From positions 1 through 64,000 of the forward strand of contig JAEUHK010000094.1 in NCBI GenBank assembly GCA_016795465.1: a stretch of DNA of 64,000 bases. The letters run 5' to 3'. Each line of letters opens with the position of its first letter. Position 1 is the stretch's first letter. A model generated the notes under the pieces. The model was not told where the DNA came from and made no database searches. It saw only the letters and a list, made by a program, of their open reading frames with translations. The position numbers were made by a program, and so were the translations under genes. Source of the DNA: Verrucomicrobiaceae bacterium. Its GTDB lineage: Bacteria; Verrucomicrobiota; Verrucomicrobiia; Verrucomicrobiales; Verrucomicrobiaceae. Below, piece after piece: positions 15,881 to 24,397 of the stretch.

Positions 15881-17461
15881 ATGCCTCCCGCCCCGCCCAC
15901 GACTCCAGGCCCCTTCGGCAGCAAGCTGCTGCGCAAAGGCAGCCGCACCGTGCTGGGCATGGATCCGCAGAAGATCATCAAAAACTTCTTCGGTGCGAAC
16001 TCCGGCATCACCATCGTCGTGCTGGTGCTGATCATGGTCTTCCTGGCGCGGGAAGGCGCGGGCTTCCTGAGCACCTACCATCATGAATTGGAGGTCTATC
16101 GCAAAGCGGGCCTCGAATTCTGCGACATCGCGGACACACCGCTGAAGCAGCAGCAGCAACTCACGAGCGCGCTGCGTCGTGCGAAGGCCTCCGCCGCGAG
16201 CGATGAGGCCAAAACGGCTCTCGGCGATGCCGAGGACGCTTTTGACACCGCCATCGAGCCTGCGGACGAAATCGTCAGCGAACTCAAAACGCACGCGACC
16301 GAGACGAAGGAGCTCGCGAATGAATTTCACACGCTCGAAGTCGGCCGCTTGCAGCTCCTCGCCGCCGCCGAAAGCACCAGCGATCCGGCGAAGAAGGCGG
16401 ATCTGCTCAAAGAGGCCGAACTGTCGAAAGTGGACGCGCCGAACTACGAAGAACGCATCGCCACCGTGCTCGAAAGACGCGAGGAACTCGCCAAAGCGCT
16501 TACCGATTACACCGGCGTGCTCGAAACCGCCGCCGCCACGCTGCCGGATGCCGTTTCCGACGTGAAGAAGGCCGTTCCTGCGCACATCGCCGAGGTGCGA
16601 GCCGCGGTGAAAAAACTCGAAACGTGGTCCTGGCAGGAGCCCGTGTCGTTTTTCACGGCGGCGCGGAGTTTTTTCTTCGGCACCGGCTGGATCACGAACA
16701 GCTCGTGGCAGGATTTTTACGGCGTCGTGCCGCTTTTGACCGGCTCGCTGCTCATCTCGCTCGTCGCATTGCTCATCGCCACGCCGATCAGCGTCAGCGC
16801 CGCCATTTACACGAACCAGTTCGCCACGGATCGCGAGAAAGAGATCATCAAACCGGTCATCGAGTTCATCCAGGCCATCCCCAGCGTCGTGCTCGGCTTC
16901 ATCGGCATCGCGGTGGTGGGCGACCTCATCAAAGGCGTGAGCCAGTGGGAGATTCTGAGCTGGATTCCCGGCTTCCCGATTCAAGAACGCCTCAACATCT
17001 TCAACGCCGGCTTCCTGCTCGCCTTCATGGCCGTGCCCACGATGTTCAGCCTCGCCGAAGATGCGCTGAACAACGTCCCGCGTGCCTACAGCGAGGCCAG
17101 CGATGCTTTGGGAGCCACGAAGCTGCAAACCGTCTTCCGCGTCATCGTTCCTGCGGCCATCAGCGGCATCCTTGCGGCCATTTTGCTCGGTCTCGGCCGT
17201 GTGATCGGCGAAACGATGGTCGTGCTGCTCGTCGCCGGAAACCGCATCGCCATTCCCGACTTCGGCGACGGCCTCGGCGTCATCTTCCAGCCCGCGCACA
17301 CCTTGACGGGCATCATCGCGCAGGAACTCGGCGAAGTATCGCGCGGATCGAGCCACTGGCAGGCGTTGTTCATGGTGGGCATCCTCCTTTTCGTCATTTC
17401 CCTCTCCGTGAACTGGTGCGCGAGAACCATCGCGAAACGTTTTGAGCATCCCAAGGCATGA
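15881..17461 (+). CDS. pstC: Phosphate ABC transporter permease PstC
   Basis: Membrane permease of the phosphate importer, pairing with PstA. It has 526 residues against about 320 in E. coli. After a first helix near residues 45-65 there is a periplasmic stretch of roughly 190 residues that is charged, Ala/Glu-rich and probably coiled-coil. The BPD_transp_1 core starts near residue 285 (LTGSLLISLVALLIATPISV). The EAA loop ASDALGATKLQTVFRVIVPA is present. The start is ATG 15881, with GGAAGA about 10 nt upstream; an in-frame TTG at 15863 overlaps this ribosome-binding site. The stop overlaps the pstA start as ATGA. Confidence 0.94.
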   Translation: MPPAPPTTPGPFGSKLLRKGSRTVLGMDPQKIIKNFFGANSGITIVVLVLIMVFLAREGAGFLSTYHHELEVYRKAGLEFCDIADTPLKQQQQLTSALRRAKASAASDEAKTALGDAEDAFDTAIEPADEIVSELKTHATETKELANEFHTLEVGRLQLLAAAESTSDPAKKADLLKEAELSKVDAPNYEERIATVLERREELAKALTDYTGVLETAAATLPDAVSDVKKAVPAHIAEVRAAVKKLETWSWQEPVSFFTAARSFFFGTGWITNSSWQDFYGVVPLLTGSLLISLVALLIATPISVSAAIYTNQFATDREKEIIKPVIEFIQAIPSVVLGFIGIAVVGDLIKGVSQWEILSWIPGFPIQERLNIFNAGFLLAFMAVPTMFSLAEDALNNVPRAYSEASDALGATKLQTVFRVIVPAAISGILAAILLGLGRVIGETMVVLLVAGNRIAIPDFGDGLGVIFQPAHTLTGIIAQELGEVSRGSSHWQALFMVGILLFVISLSVNWCARTIAKRFEHPKA

Positions 17462-18600
17462 ACAACCCATTCGCCGGCGACAACACCCGCATTCAGCGAC
17501 GCGAAACCGCCGCACGCTGGGCGCTGCGCATGGGCAGCTACACGGTCGTCTTCCTCACGGTGGCGATTTTCCTGTTCATCACCATCAAAGGCCTGCCGCA
17601 TGCCACGAAGCCCGGATTCCTCACGGAACTGACTTCCACGCTGCACGTGATCGAAACCAAATCCGGCGAGATCATCCAAACTGGCCCCGCCGATGCCGAT
17701 GCGATCAAACAAAAGCTCGGCGAGCAGTTCGCGTCGGAAAAAACCATCTCTTACTCCGGTGGCGGCATCCTCGGTCCCATCGTCGGAACGGCGCTTTTGG
17801 TGCTCGTGAGCGTCAGCGTCGCGCTTTTCCTCGGCGTGTGCTGCGCGATCTACCTCAGCGAATACGCGAAGAAGGGCAAATTCCTCGAAATGGTGCGTCT
17901 GGCCATTTTGAATCTCGCGGGCGTGCCTTCGGTGGTTTTCGGTTTGTTCGGTCTCGGCGCGTTTGTGCTCACCGCGCCTGTTTTCACCGATGTTCCGGCG
18001 GATCGAGCCATTTTTGTCATCCCGCTCGGCTTCACGAACCTCAGTTTCCAAGGCTGGGACACCTGCGTGCTCTCCGGCGGCTTCACACTCGCCTTTGTCA
18101 TCCTGCCCGTCATCATCACCGCGAGCGAGCAGTGCCTGCAAGCCGTGCCGCAGGGCTTCCGCGAGACCAGCATGGCGCTCGGTGCCACGCGTTGGCAGAC
18201 GATCTGGCGCAGCGTGCTGCCCTTCGCCACGCCCGGCATTTTGACCTCCACGATTCTCGGCATCGCCCGTGCCGCTGGCGAGACCGCGCCGATCATGTTC
18301 ACCGCCGCGCTCGCCTTCAAAGACAAGCTCCCGTGGCAAAAAGACCTCCCGCCGCTGCCTGCCGATGCTGGCATGTTCGCGCATTGGGAGCAGAGCGTGC
18401 AGCGCTTCCTCGGCATCTTCACCGAGAGCGTGCAGGCACTGCCGTATCACATCTACACCCTCGCCGCGAAGATCCCGCAGAACGAATACTCCGAGCAGGC
18501 CCAATACGGCTCCGTCTTCGTCTTCCTCGTCCTCGTCGCCTCGCTCGCCGCCACCTCGATCTGGCTGCGCATTCATCTTCGCAAAAAGTACAAGTGGTAA
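17458..18600 (+). CDS. pstA: Phosphate ABC transporter permease PstA
   Basis: Second membrane permease of the phosphate importer. It has 380 residues with a first helix around 25-48, a periplasmic insert of about 70 residues (HVIETKSGEIIQTGPADADA and onward) that lengthens it relative to E. coli PstA (about 296), and then the permease core (ILGPIVGTALLVLVSVSVAL, GVPSVVFGLFGLGAF). The EAA loop TSMALGATRWQTIWRSVLP and GIARAAGETAPIMF are typical. It overlaps pstC (ATGA) and pstB (TAATG), so the operon is tightly coupled. Confidence 0.94.
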   Translation: MNNPFAGDNTRIQRRETAARWALRMGSYTVVFLTVAIFLFITIKGLPHATKPGFLTELTSTLHVIETKSGEIIQTGPADADAIKQKLGEQFASEKTISYSGGGILGPIVGTALLVLVSVSVALFLGVCCAIYLSEYAKKGKFLEMVRLAILNLAGVPSVVFGLFGLGAFVLTAPVFTDVPADRAIFVIPLGFTNLSFQGWDTCVLSGGFTLAFVILPVIITASEQCLQAVPQGFRETSMALGATRWQTIWRSVLPFATPGILTSTILGIARAAGETAPIMFTAALAFKDKLPWQKDLPPLPADAGMFAHWEQSVQRFLGIFTESVQALPYHIYTLAAKIPQNEYSEQAQYGSVFVFLVLVASLAATSIWLRIHLRKKYKW

Positions 18601-19388
18601 TGCCCGAAAGCGCTCCATCCGCCGCCAAACCCGCTCCCGTCGTGCACGTGCGCGACATGGACTTTTGCTACGGCGCGAAGCCGGCGCTGCATGGCATCAA
18701 TCTCGACGTCGAATACCACCGCGTCACCGCCTTGATCGGCCCGTCGGGTTGCGGCAAGAGCACGCTGCTGCGTTGCATCAACCGCATGAACGACCGTGTG
18801 GCCGGCGCACGCGTCTCGAAGGGCGAAATCCTCGTCAAAGGCAAGAACATCCACGACGCCGATGTCGATCTCACGCAGTTGCGCAAGCAGGTCGGCATGG
18901 TCTTCCAGAAATCGAATCCCTTCCCGAAGACCATCTACGAAAACGTGGCCTACGGCCTCCGCGTGCACGGCGTGAAGGACAAAACCACCCTCGACGAGGC
19001 CGTTGAGCGCTCGCTCACGCAAGCCGCGCTTTGGGATGAACTCAAAGACCGTCTCCAAGCTCACGCGCTCGGCCTTTCTGGCGGTCAGCAGCAGCGTCTG
19101 TGCATCGCGCGAGCCATCGCCACGATGCCGGACGTGCTTTTGATGGACGAACCTTGCTCCGCGCTCGATCCCATTGCCACGCTGAAAATCGAGGAGCTCA
19201 TCACGCAGCTCTCGCGTGACTACACCGTCGTCATCGTCACCCACAACATGCAGCAGGCCGTGCGCGTGAGCGATTTCACCGCCTTCCTCCACCTCGGCAA
19301 GCTCGTCGAATTCGCCCCCACCGAGGAACTCTTCACCAATCCGCGCGAGAAACTGACCGACTCGTATCTGCGCGGGACGTTCTCATGA
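18600..19388 (+). CDS. pstB: Phosphate ABC transporter ATP-binding protein, first copy
   Basis: Cytoplasmic ATPase that powers phosphate import. It has 262 residues, with Walker A GPSGCGKST, Q-loop GMVFQKSNPFP (the PstB-typical NPFP), signature LSGGQQQR, Walker B VLLMDEPCSALDP and switch His in VTHNMQQA. The start codon shares the A of the pstA stop (TAATG). A second PstB follows only 10 nt downstream. This copy has MQQAVRVSDFTAFLHLGKLVE, as in standard PstB. Confidence 0.94.
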   Translation: MPESAPSAAKPAPVVHVRDMDFCYGAKPALHGINLDVEYHRVTALIGPSGCGKSTLLRCINRMNDRVAGARVSKGEILVKGKNIHDADVDLTQLRKQVGMVFQKSNPFPKTIYENVAYGLRVHGVKDKTTLDEAVERSLTQAALWDELKDRLQAHALGLSGGQQQRLCIARAIATMPDVLLMDEPCSALDPIATLKIEELITQLSRDYTVVIVTHNMQQAVRVSDFTAFLHLGKLVEFAPTEELFTNPREKLTDSYLRGTFS

Positions 19389-19398
19389 TTTTTTCCTG

Positions 19399-20181
19399 AT
19401 GCCCGCCGAAGCTCCAGCATCCAGCCCTGCCCTCATCTCCGTTGAGCGCTTCAACTACGCCTACGGAGACCACCAGGTGCTGTTCGACGTCGATCTGCCG
19501 ATCCGCAGCGAGGACGTCACGGCCTTCATCGGCCCGTCGGGTTGCGGCAAGAGCACGCTCTTGCGCAGCATCAACCGCATCAACGACCTCGTGGACAGCG
19601 CCCGCGTCGTCAGCGGCACCATCAAGATTGACGGCGTCGATCTATACTCGCCCGAGGTCGATCCCATCGCGCTTCGACGCCAGGTCGGCATGGTCTTCCA
19701 GAAGTACAATCCGTTTCCGCGCAGCATCTTCGAAAATGCCGTCTATGGCCTCCGCGTCGCCGGTGTGACCGACAAAGCCGAGCTCATGGACGCCGCCGAG
19801 CGCAGTCTGAAAGCCGCCGCGCTCTGGGACGAAGTCAAAGACCGCCTTCACGAAGTCGCCACCGGCCTCTCCGGCGGTCAGCAGCAGCGTTTGTGCATCG
19901 CGCGAGCCATCGCGCTCGAGCCACGCATCCTGTTGATGGACGAACCCTGCGCCGCCCTCGACCCCATCGCCACCGCGCGCATCGAGGAGCTCATCCTGCA
20001 GCTCCGCGGCCGCTACACCTTCGTGATCGTCACCCACAACATGGAGCAGGCCAAACGCATCGCCGACCGCACCACGTTCTTCTACAAAGGCAAAATCATC
20101 GAAAGCGGCGAAACGCTTGATCTCTTCACCACACCGAAAAACAAGCTCACCGAGGATTATGTGACTGGAAGGCTGGTCTGA
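19399..20181 (+). CDS. pstB: Phosphate ABC transporter ATP-binding protein, second copy
   Basis: A second PstB-type ATPase of 260 residues directly after the first. All motifs are intact: GPSGCGKST, GMVFQKYNPFPRSI, LSGGQQQR, LLMDEPCAALDP and VTHNMEQAKRIAD. Much of the core is shared with its neighbour but the ends differ, so this looks like an old tandem duplication, not an assembly repeat. Tandem pstB pairs occur in several other bacteria. No phoU follows; the next gene is a secreted lyase-like protein 7 nt downstream, which may be cotranscribed. Confidence 0.94.
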   Translation: MPAEAPASSPALISVERFNYAYGDHQVLFDVDLPIRSEDVTAFIGPSGCGKSTLLRSINRINDLVDSARVVSGTIKIDGVDLYSPEVDPIALRRQVGMVFQKYNPFPRSIFENAVYGLRVAGVTDKAELMDAAERSLKAAALWDEVKDRLHEVATGLSGGQQQRLCIARAIALEPRILLMDEPCAALDPIATARIEELILQLRGRYTFVIVTHNMEQAKRIADRTTFFYKGKIIESGETLDLFTTPKNKLTEDYVTGRLV

Positions 20182-20188
20182 GCCGTTC

Positions 20189-20977
20189 ATGGGCTCTGCC
20201 ATGATGAAACGACTTTTGACCGCGCTTTGCCTGACGATGGCCAGTTTGCATGCTGAGCCGCTTTTTGTTTTTGAGTTCAGCGGAGCAGCAGGGCCTTACA
20301 CGGTGGACCAATGGAAGAAAGACTGGCCCGGCTGCGAATACGAAGACGGTTTGGCCGAAGGCCATGGCTCGCTCGTCCTGCGTGAGGGAAAACCCTGGCT
20401 GCGTGTGCTGTATCCGAAAGGCAGCGTGGGTGCCGACAAAGGCGGCGCAGGCTGGAGATTCCCTTTTGGCAGCCATGAGGCCGCGGAACTGCGCTACGAG
20501 GTGCGCTTTGATGAACAGTTCGACTTTGTGAAGGGCGGCAAGCTGCCCGGCCTGTGCGGCGGCCCCAAAACGATCACCGGCGGCGATGCAGTGAACGGCA
20601 TCGAAGGCTTCTCCGCCCGCGTGATGTGGCGCAAAGACGGCCGCGGACAGGCTTACGTCTATCACATGCACCAGCCGTCGAAGTATGGCGACGAGTTCGA
20701 CTTCCCCGAGGACTTCCGTTTCGTGCCAGGACGTGCCACCGCCATCCGCATGCAGGTGACGATGAATGACGCCGGCAAAAAGAACGGCACGCTGCGTGTC
20801 TGGGCCGATGAAAAGCTCGTCGTCGAGAAAACCACGCTGCAATGGCGACGCGGCTCGACATATGGAGTCGATTCGATCCTCTTCAACACCTTCCACGGCG
20901 GCAGCGATGCCTCATGGGCACCTCCGCGCGATGTGTGGGCGGAGTTCTCCGGCTTTCAGGTGCGTGTGCTTCGCTGA
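20189..20977 (+). CDS. Secreted polysaccharide lyase family 14-like protein
   Basis: A 262-residue protein with a signal peptide (MMKRLLTALCLTMASLHA) and a single jelly-roll-like domain. Features resembling polysaccharide lyase family 14 are FDFVKGGKLPGLCGGPKTITGG, broken here by a Gly-rich loop, ARVMWRKDGRGQAYVYHMHQ, and FNTFHGGSDASWAPPRDVWAEF. Family members cut alginate- or glucuronan-like polymers. The start could be ATG 20189, 20201 or 20204, and no clear ribosome-binding site decides. It is 7 nt after pstB and convergent with threonine aldolase, their stop codons forming TGATCA. Confidence 0.78.
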   Translation: MGSAMMKRLLTALCLTMASLHAEPLFVFEFSGAAGPYTVDQWKKDWPGCEYEDGLAEGHGSLVLREGKPWLRVLYPKGSVGADKGGAGWRFPFGSHEAAELRYEVRFDEQFDFVKGGKLPGLCGGPKTITGGDAVNGIEGFSARVMWRKDGRGQAYVYHMHQPSKYGDEFDFPEDFRFVPGRATAIRMQVTMNDAGKKNGTLRVWADEKLVVEKTTLQWRRGSTYGVDSILFNTFHGGSDASWAPPRDVWAEFSGFQVRVLR

Positions 20978-22012
20978 TCACGCCAAAGCTGCTGCATCAC
21001 TTACAAAGGCATCCACATCCGCCGCGGTGGTGCGCCACGAGCACATCAGCCGCGTGCCGCCGCCGATGAAGCTGTAAAACACCCAGCCGCGTTCCTTCAA
21101 GCCTGCCTTCATCTTGTCCGGCAGCTTCGCAAAGACCGCATTCGCATCCACGGGATACAGGATCTGCACGCCGGGCAGATTGCCGAGTGCATCGCTGAGC
21201 TTTCGCGCGAGCGAGTTGGCGCTGCTGGCATGCTTTTTCCATGTTTCATCCTTCAGCATGCGCAGCCACTGCGCGGAGATGAAGCGCATCTTCGAGCAAA
21301 GCTGGCCCGCCTGCTTGCAGCGATACTGAAAGTCCTGCGAGAGCTCCTTGTTGAAGAACACCACCGCCTCCGTCACCGCCATGCCGAGCTTTGTGCCTCC
21401 GCAGCACAGTACATCGACTCCGGCACGCCAGGTGATGTCCGCCGGTGAGGCATTCACACCAGCGAGCGCATTGAAGAAGCGTGCGCCATCCATGTGAATC
21501 GCCAGACCGTGCTGCCTCGCCAGCGCACCGAGGCCTTTGATCTCGCCGGGACGATACACCGTGCCCAGCTCCGTGCTCTGGCTGATGCTCAGCGCCCGCG
21601 GTTTCGGGAAATGCAGATCGTTCCGGCTCGTCACGATGCGCTCCACATCGGCAGGATCGAGTTTTCCGAGCGGACTGCGGGCCAGCAGGATCTTCGAGCC
21701 ATGGCTGAAGAACTCCGGCGCACCGCATTCATCCGTCTCCACATGCGCCTCATGCGCGGTGATGATGCTGTTGTAGCTGCGGCACAGCGTCGCGAGCGCC
21801 AGCGAGTTCGCCGCCGTGCCGTTGAAGACAAAGTACACATCGCAATCCGTCTCAAAGAAGCGCCGGAAGGTCTCGCAAGCCTCCGCGGTGATCGTGTCGG
21901 CACCGTAGCTGGGCTGGTAGCCTTCATTCGCCTCTTCGAGCGCCTGCCAAGCCTCCGGGCACACGCCGGAGGTGTTGTCGGAGGCAAAGTGGTATTTGGG
22001 TTCGATGCTCAT
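20978..22012 (-). CDS. Low-specificity L-threonine aldolase family protein
   Basis: A PLP enzyme of fold type I, expected to split L-threonine or allo-threonine into glycine and acetaldehyde. It has 344 residues from the ATG at 22012 (MSIEPKYHFASDNTSG). FNGTAANSLALATLC binds the cofactor phosphate, HMDGARFFNALAG holds the Asp, and the Schiff-base Lys lies in CCGGTKLGMAVTEAVVFF near residue 206. Its ATG overlaps the stop of the upstream MauE-like gene (ATGA), so it is the last gene of a four-gene operon running from 24103. A longer frame from 22282 covers the MauE-like gene in another frame and was rejected. Confidence 0.9.
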   Translation of the reverse strand: MSIEPKYHFASDNTSGVCPEAWQALEEANEGYQPSYGADTITAEACETFRRFFETDCDVYFVFNGTAANSLALATLCRSYNSIITAHEAHVETDECGAPEFFSHGSKILLARSPLGKLDPADVERIVTSRNDLHFPKPRALSISQSTELGTVYRPGEIKGLGALARQHGLAIHMDGARFFNALAGVNASPADITWRAGVDVLCCGGTKLGMAVTEAVVFFNKELSQDFQYRCKQAGQLCSKMRFISAQWLRMLKDETWKKHASSANSLARKLSDALGNLPGVQILYPVDANAVFAKLPDKMKAGLKERGWVFYSFIGGGTRLMCSWRTTAADVDAFVSDAAALA

Positions 22013-22419
22013 CGCTGCGCATTTCTGCGCAGAAAGAGCCACAAGCCAAGCGCCAGCAGCAAGACATCGCGCACGATGAGCTCGAGATAGTTTGAGCTGG
22101 CCTCGGCGGAGCCGAAGCAACCGCAGCGGATGTCGATGCCGCGATACCAGGAGAGGGCGATGGCACCGAGGAAGCCGACGAGGGCGCCATTGAGCACCAG
22201 CAGACCGCCGCGACGCAGCAGGCCGGTGATAACGGCGAGGCCGGCGAGGATTTCCAGCCAGGGCAGACCCATGGCGAGCCACGCGGCCCAGGGATCGCCG
22301 AGCAGGTCAAAGCTGCGGACATCGTCGAGGAAGGCCTGAGGGTTCCAGGCCTTCAAAACACCGGCGTAAACGAACACGCCGCCGAAAACGAGATGCATGA
22401 GCTTCGCGAGGATTTTCAT
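22009..22419 (-). CDS. MauE/DoxX-like membrane protein
   Basis: A 136-residue protein with four membrane helices. It begins MKILAKLMHLVFGGVFVYAGVLKAWNPQAF, broken here by no charged loop, and ends in a basic tail (LFLRRNAQR). The GVFVYAGVLKAWNP and GLPWLEILAGLAVITGLL motifs are typical of the MauE/DoxX superfamily. RCGCFGS after helix three is a CxC pair that in MauE relatives is linked to quinone or disulfide chemistry. Both ends overlap neighbours by 4 nt (ATGA). Confidence 0.82.
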   Translation of the reverse strand: MKILAKLMHLVFGGVFVYAGVLKAWNPQAFLDDVRSFDLLGDPWAAWLAMGLPWLEILAGLAVITGLLRRGGLLVLNGALVGFLGAIALSWYRGIDIRCGCFGSAEASSNYLELIVRDVLLLALGLWLFLRRNAQR

Positions 22420-23438
22420 GGCAGCACCTCCGACATGGGCAAAACGAGCACGACGAGCTTTTTGCCATCGAGCTTCGCGAGGTTCGGATTCGGCCACACC
22501 TCGACGTCGAGGGGCTTTTGGGCCAGCAGCGCCATCTGCGAGACGAAGCCGGCGCTGCTGTCGCCGCCGAAGTGCTGCGTGTCGTCGTCGTAGATCCACA
22601 TCAAATCGCCGCCGACGAGCAGGATGGGCGATTTCGCATCCAGCTCGATGCCGCTGATGCTGACGACCTCGGCTTGTTCGAGGCCGAAGAGCTTGTCGGG
22701 CGAGCGAGGATCGAGTTTCCGCGTCAGATCGCCCGCGTCGAGATGGGTGAGGATGGTGGCGGAGATGAGCGGCGTCTCGGTGCCGAGCAGCGCGGGGAAT
22801 TTCTCGCGCAAGTGCTTCTCGGTGAGCAACGCGGCCTGTTTCATGGCTTCCGGTGTCCAATGACTGTCGCGGCGGAAATAGACCTGTTTGCGGTCGCGCA
22901 GCTTCCAGAAGGGATCGGTGAGGTCGAGCACGTCGATGCCGGTTTTTCGCAGCGCATCGAGGCGGGCTTTTTCGCCGGTGGCACGGATTGGGTCCCAGTA
23001 GCGGCCTTCGCGAATCTTCTCGGGATAGAGCGTGGCACGGCTCGGCACGGCCACGAGCACGAGCGGGATGCCGCGCTTTTTCAATTCGGCGGCAAACGTG
23101 GTCACGGCCTCGCTCGCCGTTGCATCGGCGCTGCGATGGGCCAGCATGCGTTCGAGTTCGCGTTGATCGAAGAGCCAGCCTTCGTTGCCGAGGAAGGCTC
23201 CGTTGCCGCCCTGGCGCAGCGTCCAGGTGAGCACGCGCTGCATGCCGGTGCGGGTCCAGACGGCCAGCAGGTTCGTTTTGCCCGGCGTGAGCCACGCGCT
23301 GATCTCAAACAGCATCGGCACGAGCAGCAGCACGAGAAACACCCGCGTGATGAGCGAGGCCTCCGGAGCCGTCAGCGTGCGCTCCGGGATGACTTCGGTG
23401 CGTTTCGAGGCGTCGATGGGCTGGGCGGTCGGTTTCAT
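22416..23438 (-). CDS. AlgJ/AlgX-like SGNH hydrolase-type protein
   Basis: A 340-residue protein anchored by one N-terminal helix (about residues 30-48), with a periplasmic domain of the AlgJ/AlgX type, a family linked to O-acetylation of exopolysaccharides. Marks of the family are FLGNEGWLFDQREL and RRDSHWTPEAMKQAA near residue 190, which has the catalytic Asp-x-His. Start ATG 23438 overlaps the stop of the upstream membrane gene as ATGA. Members usually sit next to an MBOAT acyltransferase (AlgI). None is recognised here; the upstream gene is only a 221-residue membrane protein. Confidence 0.78.
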   Translation of the reverse strand: MKPTAQPIDASKRTEVIPERTLTAPEASLITRVFLVLLLVPMLFEISAWLTPGKTNLLAVWTRTGMQRVLTWTLRQGGNGAFLGNEGWLFDQRELERMLAHRSADATASEAVTTFAAELKKRGIPLVLVAVPSRATLYPEKIREGRYWDPIRATGEKARLDALRKTGIDVLDLTDPFWKLRDRKQVYFRRDSHWTPEAMKQAALLTEKHLREKFPALLGTETPLISATILTHLDAGDLTRKLDPRSPDKLFGLEQAEVVSISGIELDAKSPILLVGGDLMWIYDDDTQHFGGDSSAGFVSQMALLAQKPLDVEVWPNPNLAKLDGKKLVVLVLPMSEVLP

Positions 23439-24103
23439 CACATCGGCGAGATTTGCGTCCAAAGCATCACGACGGCCACGACGAGCACACCGAGGCACCA
23501 CCAGCCCTTCCACGGCCTCCAGATCGTCAAAAAGGAAGCCGAGGGCGGCGCGAGAAAAAACACCGCGGCTCCCGCGGCGAGCGTGAGGATGTGCAGATCC
23601 GTCCACACCCGCATTTCTTGAAACAGAACCGCATACGACCGCACTGGCGGCACGATGAGCGCCTTCAAAAACAAGGCCGTCTGCACCGGCGAACGCGTGA
23701 CCGCGAGCATCACCACGATCGAGGCGAGCACGAGCAGGGCGAGCGATTTGCGTTTTACCGTGAGCGCCTTTTCAAACAGCGGCGGCGTGGGCACGCCGAG
23801 CCAGCCACCGAGTCCTGCGCTGACATCGCCCGCGCTGGTGAAGAGCAGGCCGAGGCACACGCTGACGGACAGTAGGCCGGCCCAGGCCGCGCCGCAGCTC
23901 ACGTTTTGCGGTCCGTTCTCCAGCACCAGCATGGCGATGCGCCAAAGCGGCACCACGAGCAGCACCCACTTGGCCACGCCGAGGCACAGTCGCATCGAGG
24001 CCTGCGCCCGCGTGATGGCATCGCCACCGCGACGCAGCACCACCGCGCCTGCCAGCAGGATCGGCAGGGCCACGAAGAGAGCGTGATGGAGGCTGAAGGT
24101 CAC
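23438..24103 (-). CDS. Small polytopic membrane protein, unknown
   Basis: A 221-residue hydrophobic protein with about six membrane helices, first gene of the operon ending in threonine aldolase. It is not recognised. It occupies the place where an MBOAT O-acyltransferase usually precedes an AlgJ-like gene. The stretch GLGGWLGVPTPPLFEKAL followed by helices vaguely recalls the C-terminal part of MBOAT proteins, but it is far too short and the MBOAT catalytic His motif (WHG) is absent. It may be a remnant, a divergent partner or unrelated. The stop overlaps the next start (ATGA). Confidence 0.6.
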   Translation of the reverse strand: MTFSLHHALFVALPILLAGAVVLRRGGDAITRAQASMRLCLGVAKWVLLVVPLWRIAMLVLENGPQNVSCGAAWAGLLSVSVCLGLLFTSAGDVSAGLGGWLGVPTPPLFEKALTVKRKSLALLVLASIVVMLAVTRSPVQTALFLKALIVPPVRSYAVLFQEMRVWTDLHILTLAAGAAVFFLAPPSASFLTIWRPWKGWWCLGVLVVAVVMLWTQISPM

Positions 24104-24219
24104 TCGGGAAGCAGTTGGGCGGGGGCACGCGGTCCGTCAAACAGCGATGCGTGCCGTGATGACGGAAATCACCCGCGATTTCTTGGGGCCACAGCTTACG
24201 TCATCGGGTCTGATGATTT

Positions 24220-24306
24220 CCCACAGATTCAGGGAGGCCCACAGATTTCCGTTTTGGTTCAGGGAACCATTCAGAAACAATCTGTGGGCCTCCCTGAATC
24301 TGTGGG
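24220..24306. repeat. Perfect 28-bp inverted repeat with 31-nt loop
   Basis: Arms at 24220-24247 and 24279-24306 are perfectly complementary over 28 bp. Each arm contains two copies of CCCACAGATT separated by CAGGGAGG. The loop holds a smaller hairpin (GGTTC/GAACC). It lies in the 294-nt gap between two divergent operons. An A-run (AAAAAA) follows on the plus strand, so it does not read as a normal terminator for either side. Nothing else was seen in the gap. Confidence 0.9.
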
Positions 24307-24397
24307 AGAAAAAACGATCCACGAAAGGTGGTCACGGAGCGAAACCATCACTTTCAGGCAGGCAAAACGGGCGTGATGCAGTTCAATCCGGGTACTC

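Noticed and set aside
15788..17515. 575-residue open frame on the minus strand
   Set aside because: It is antisense to pstC and has no family-like sequence.
24137..24322. 61-residue minus-strand frame over the 28-bp palindrome
   Set aside because: Its repeated residues come only from the palindrome arms, and no ribosome-binding site or family likeness is seen.
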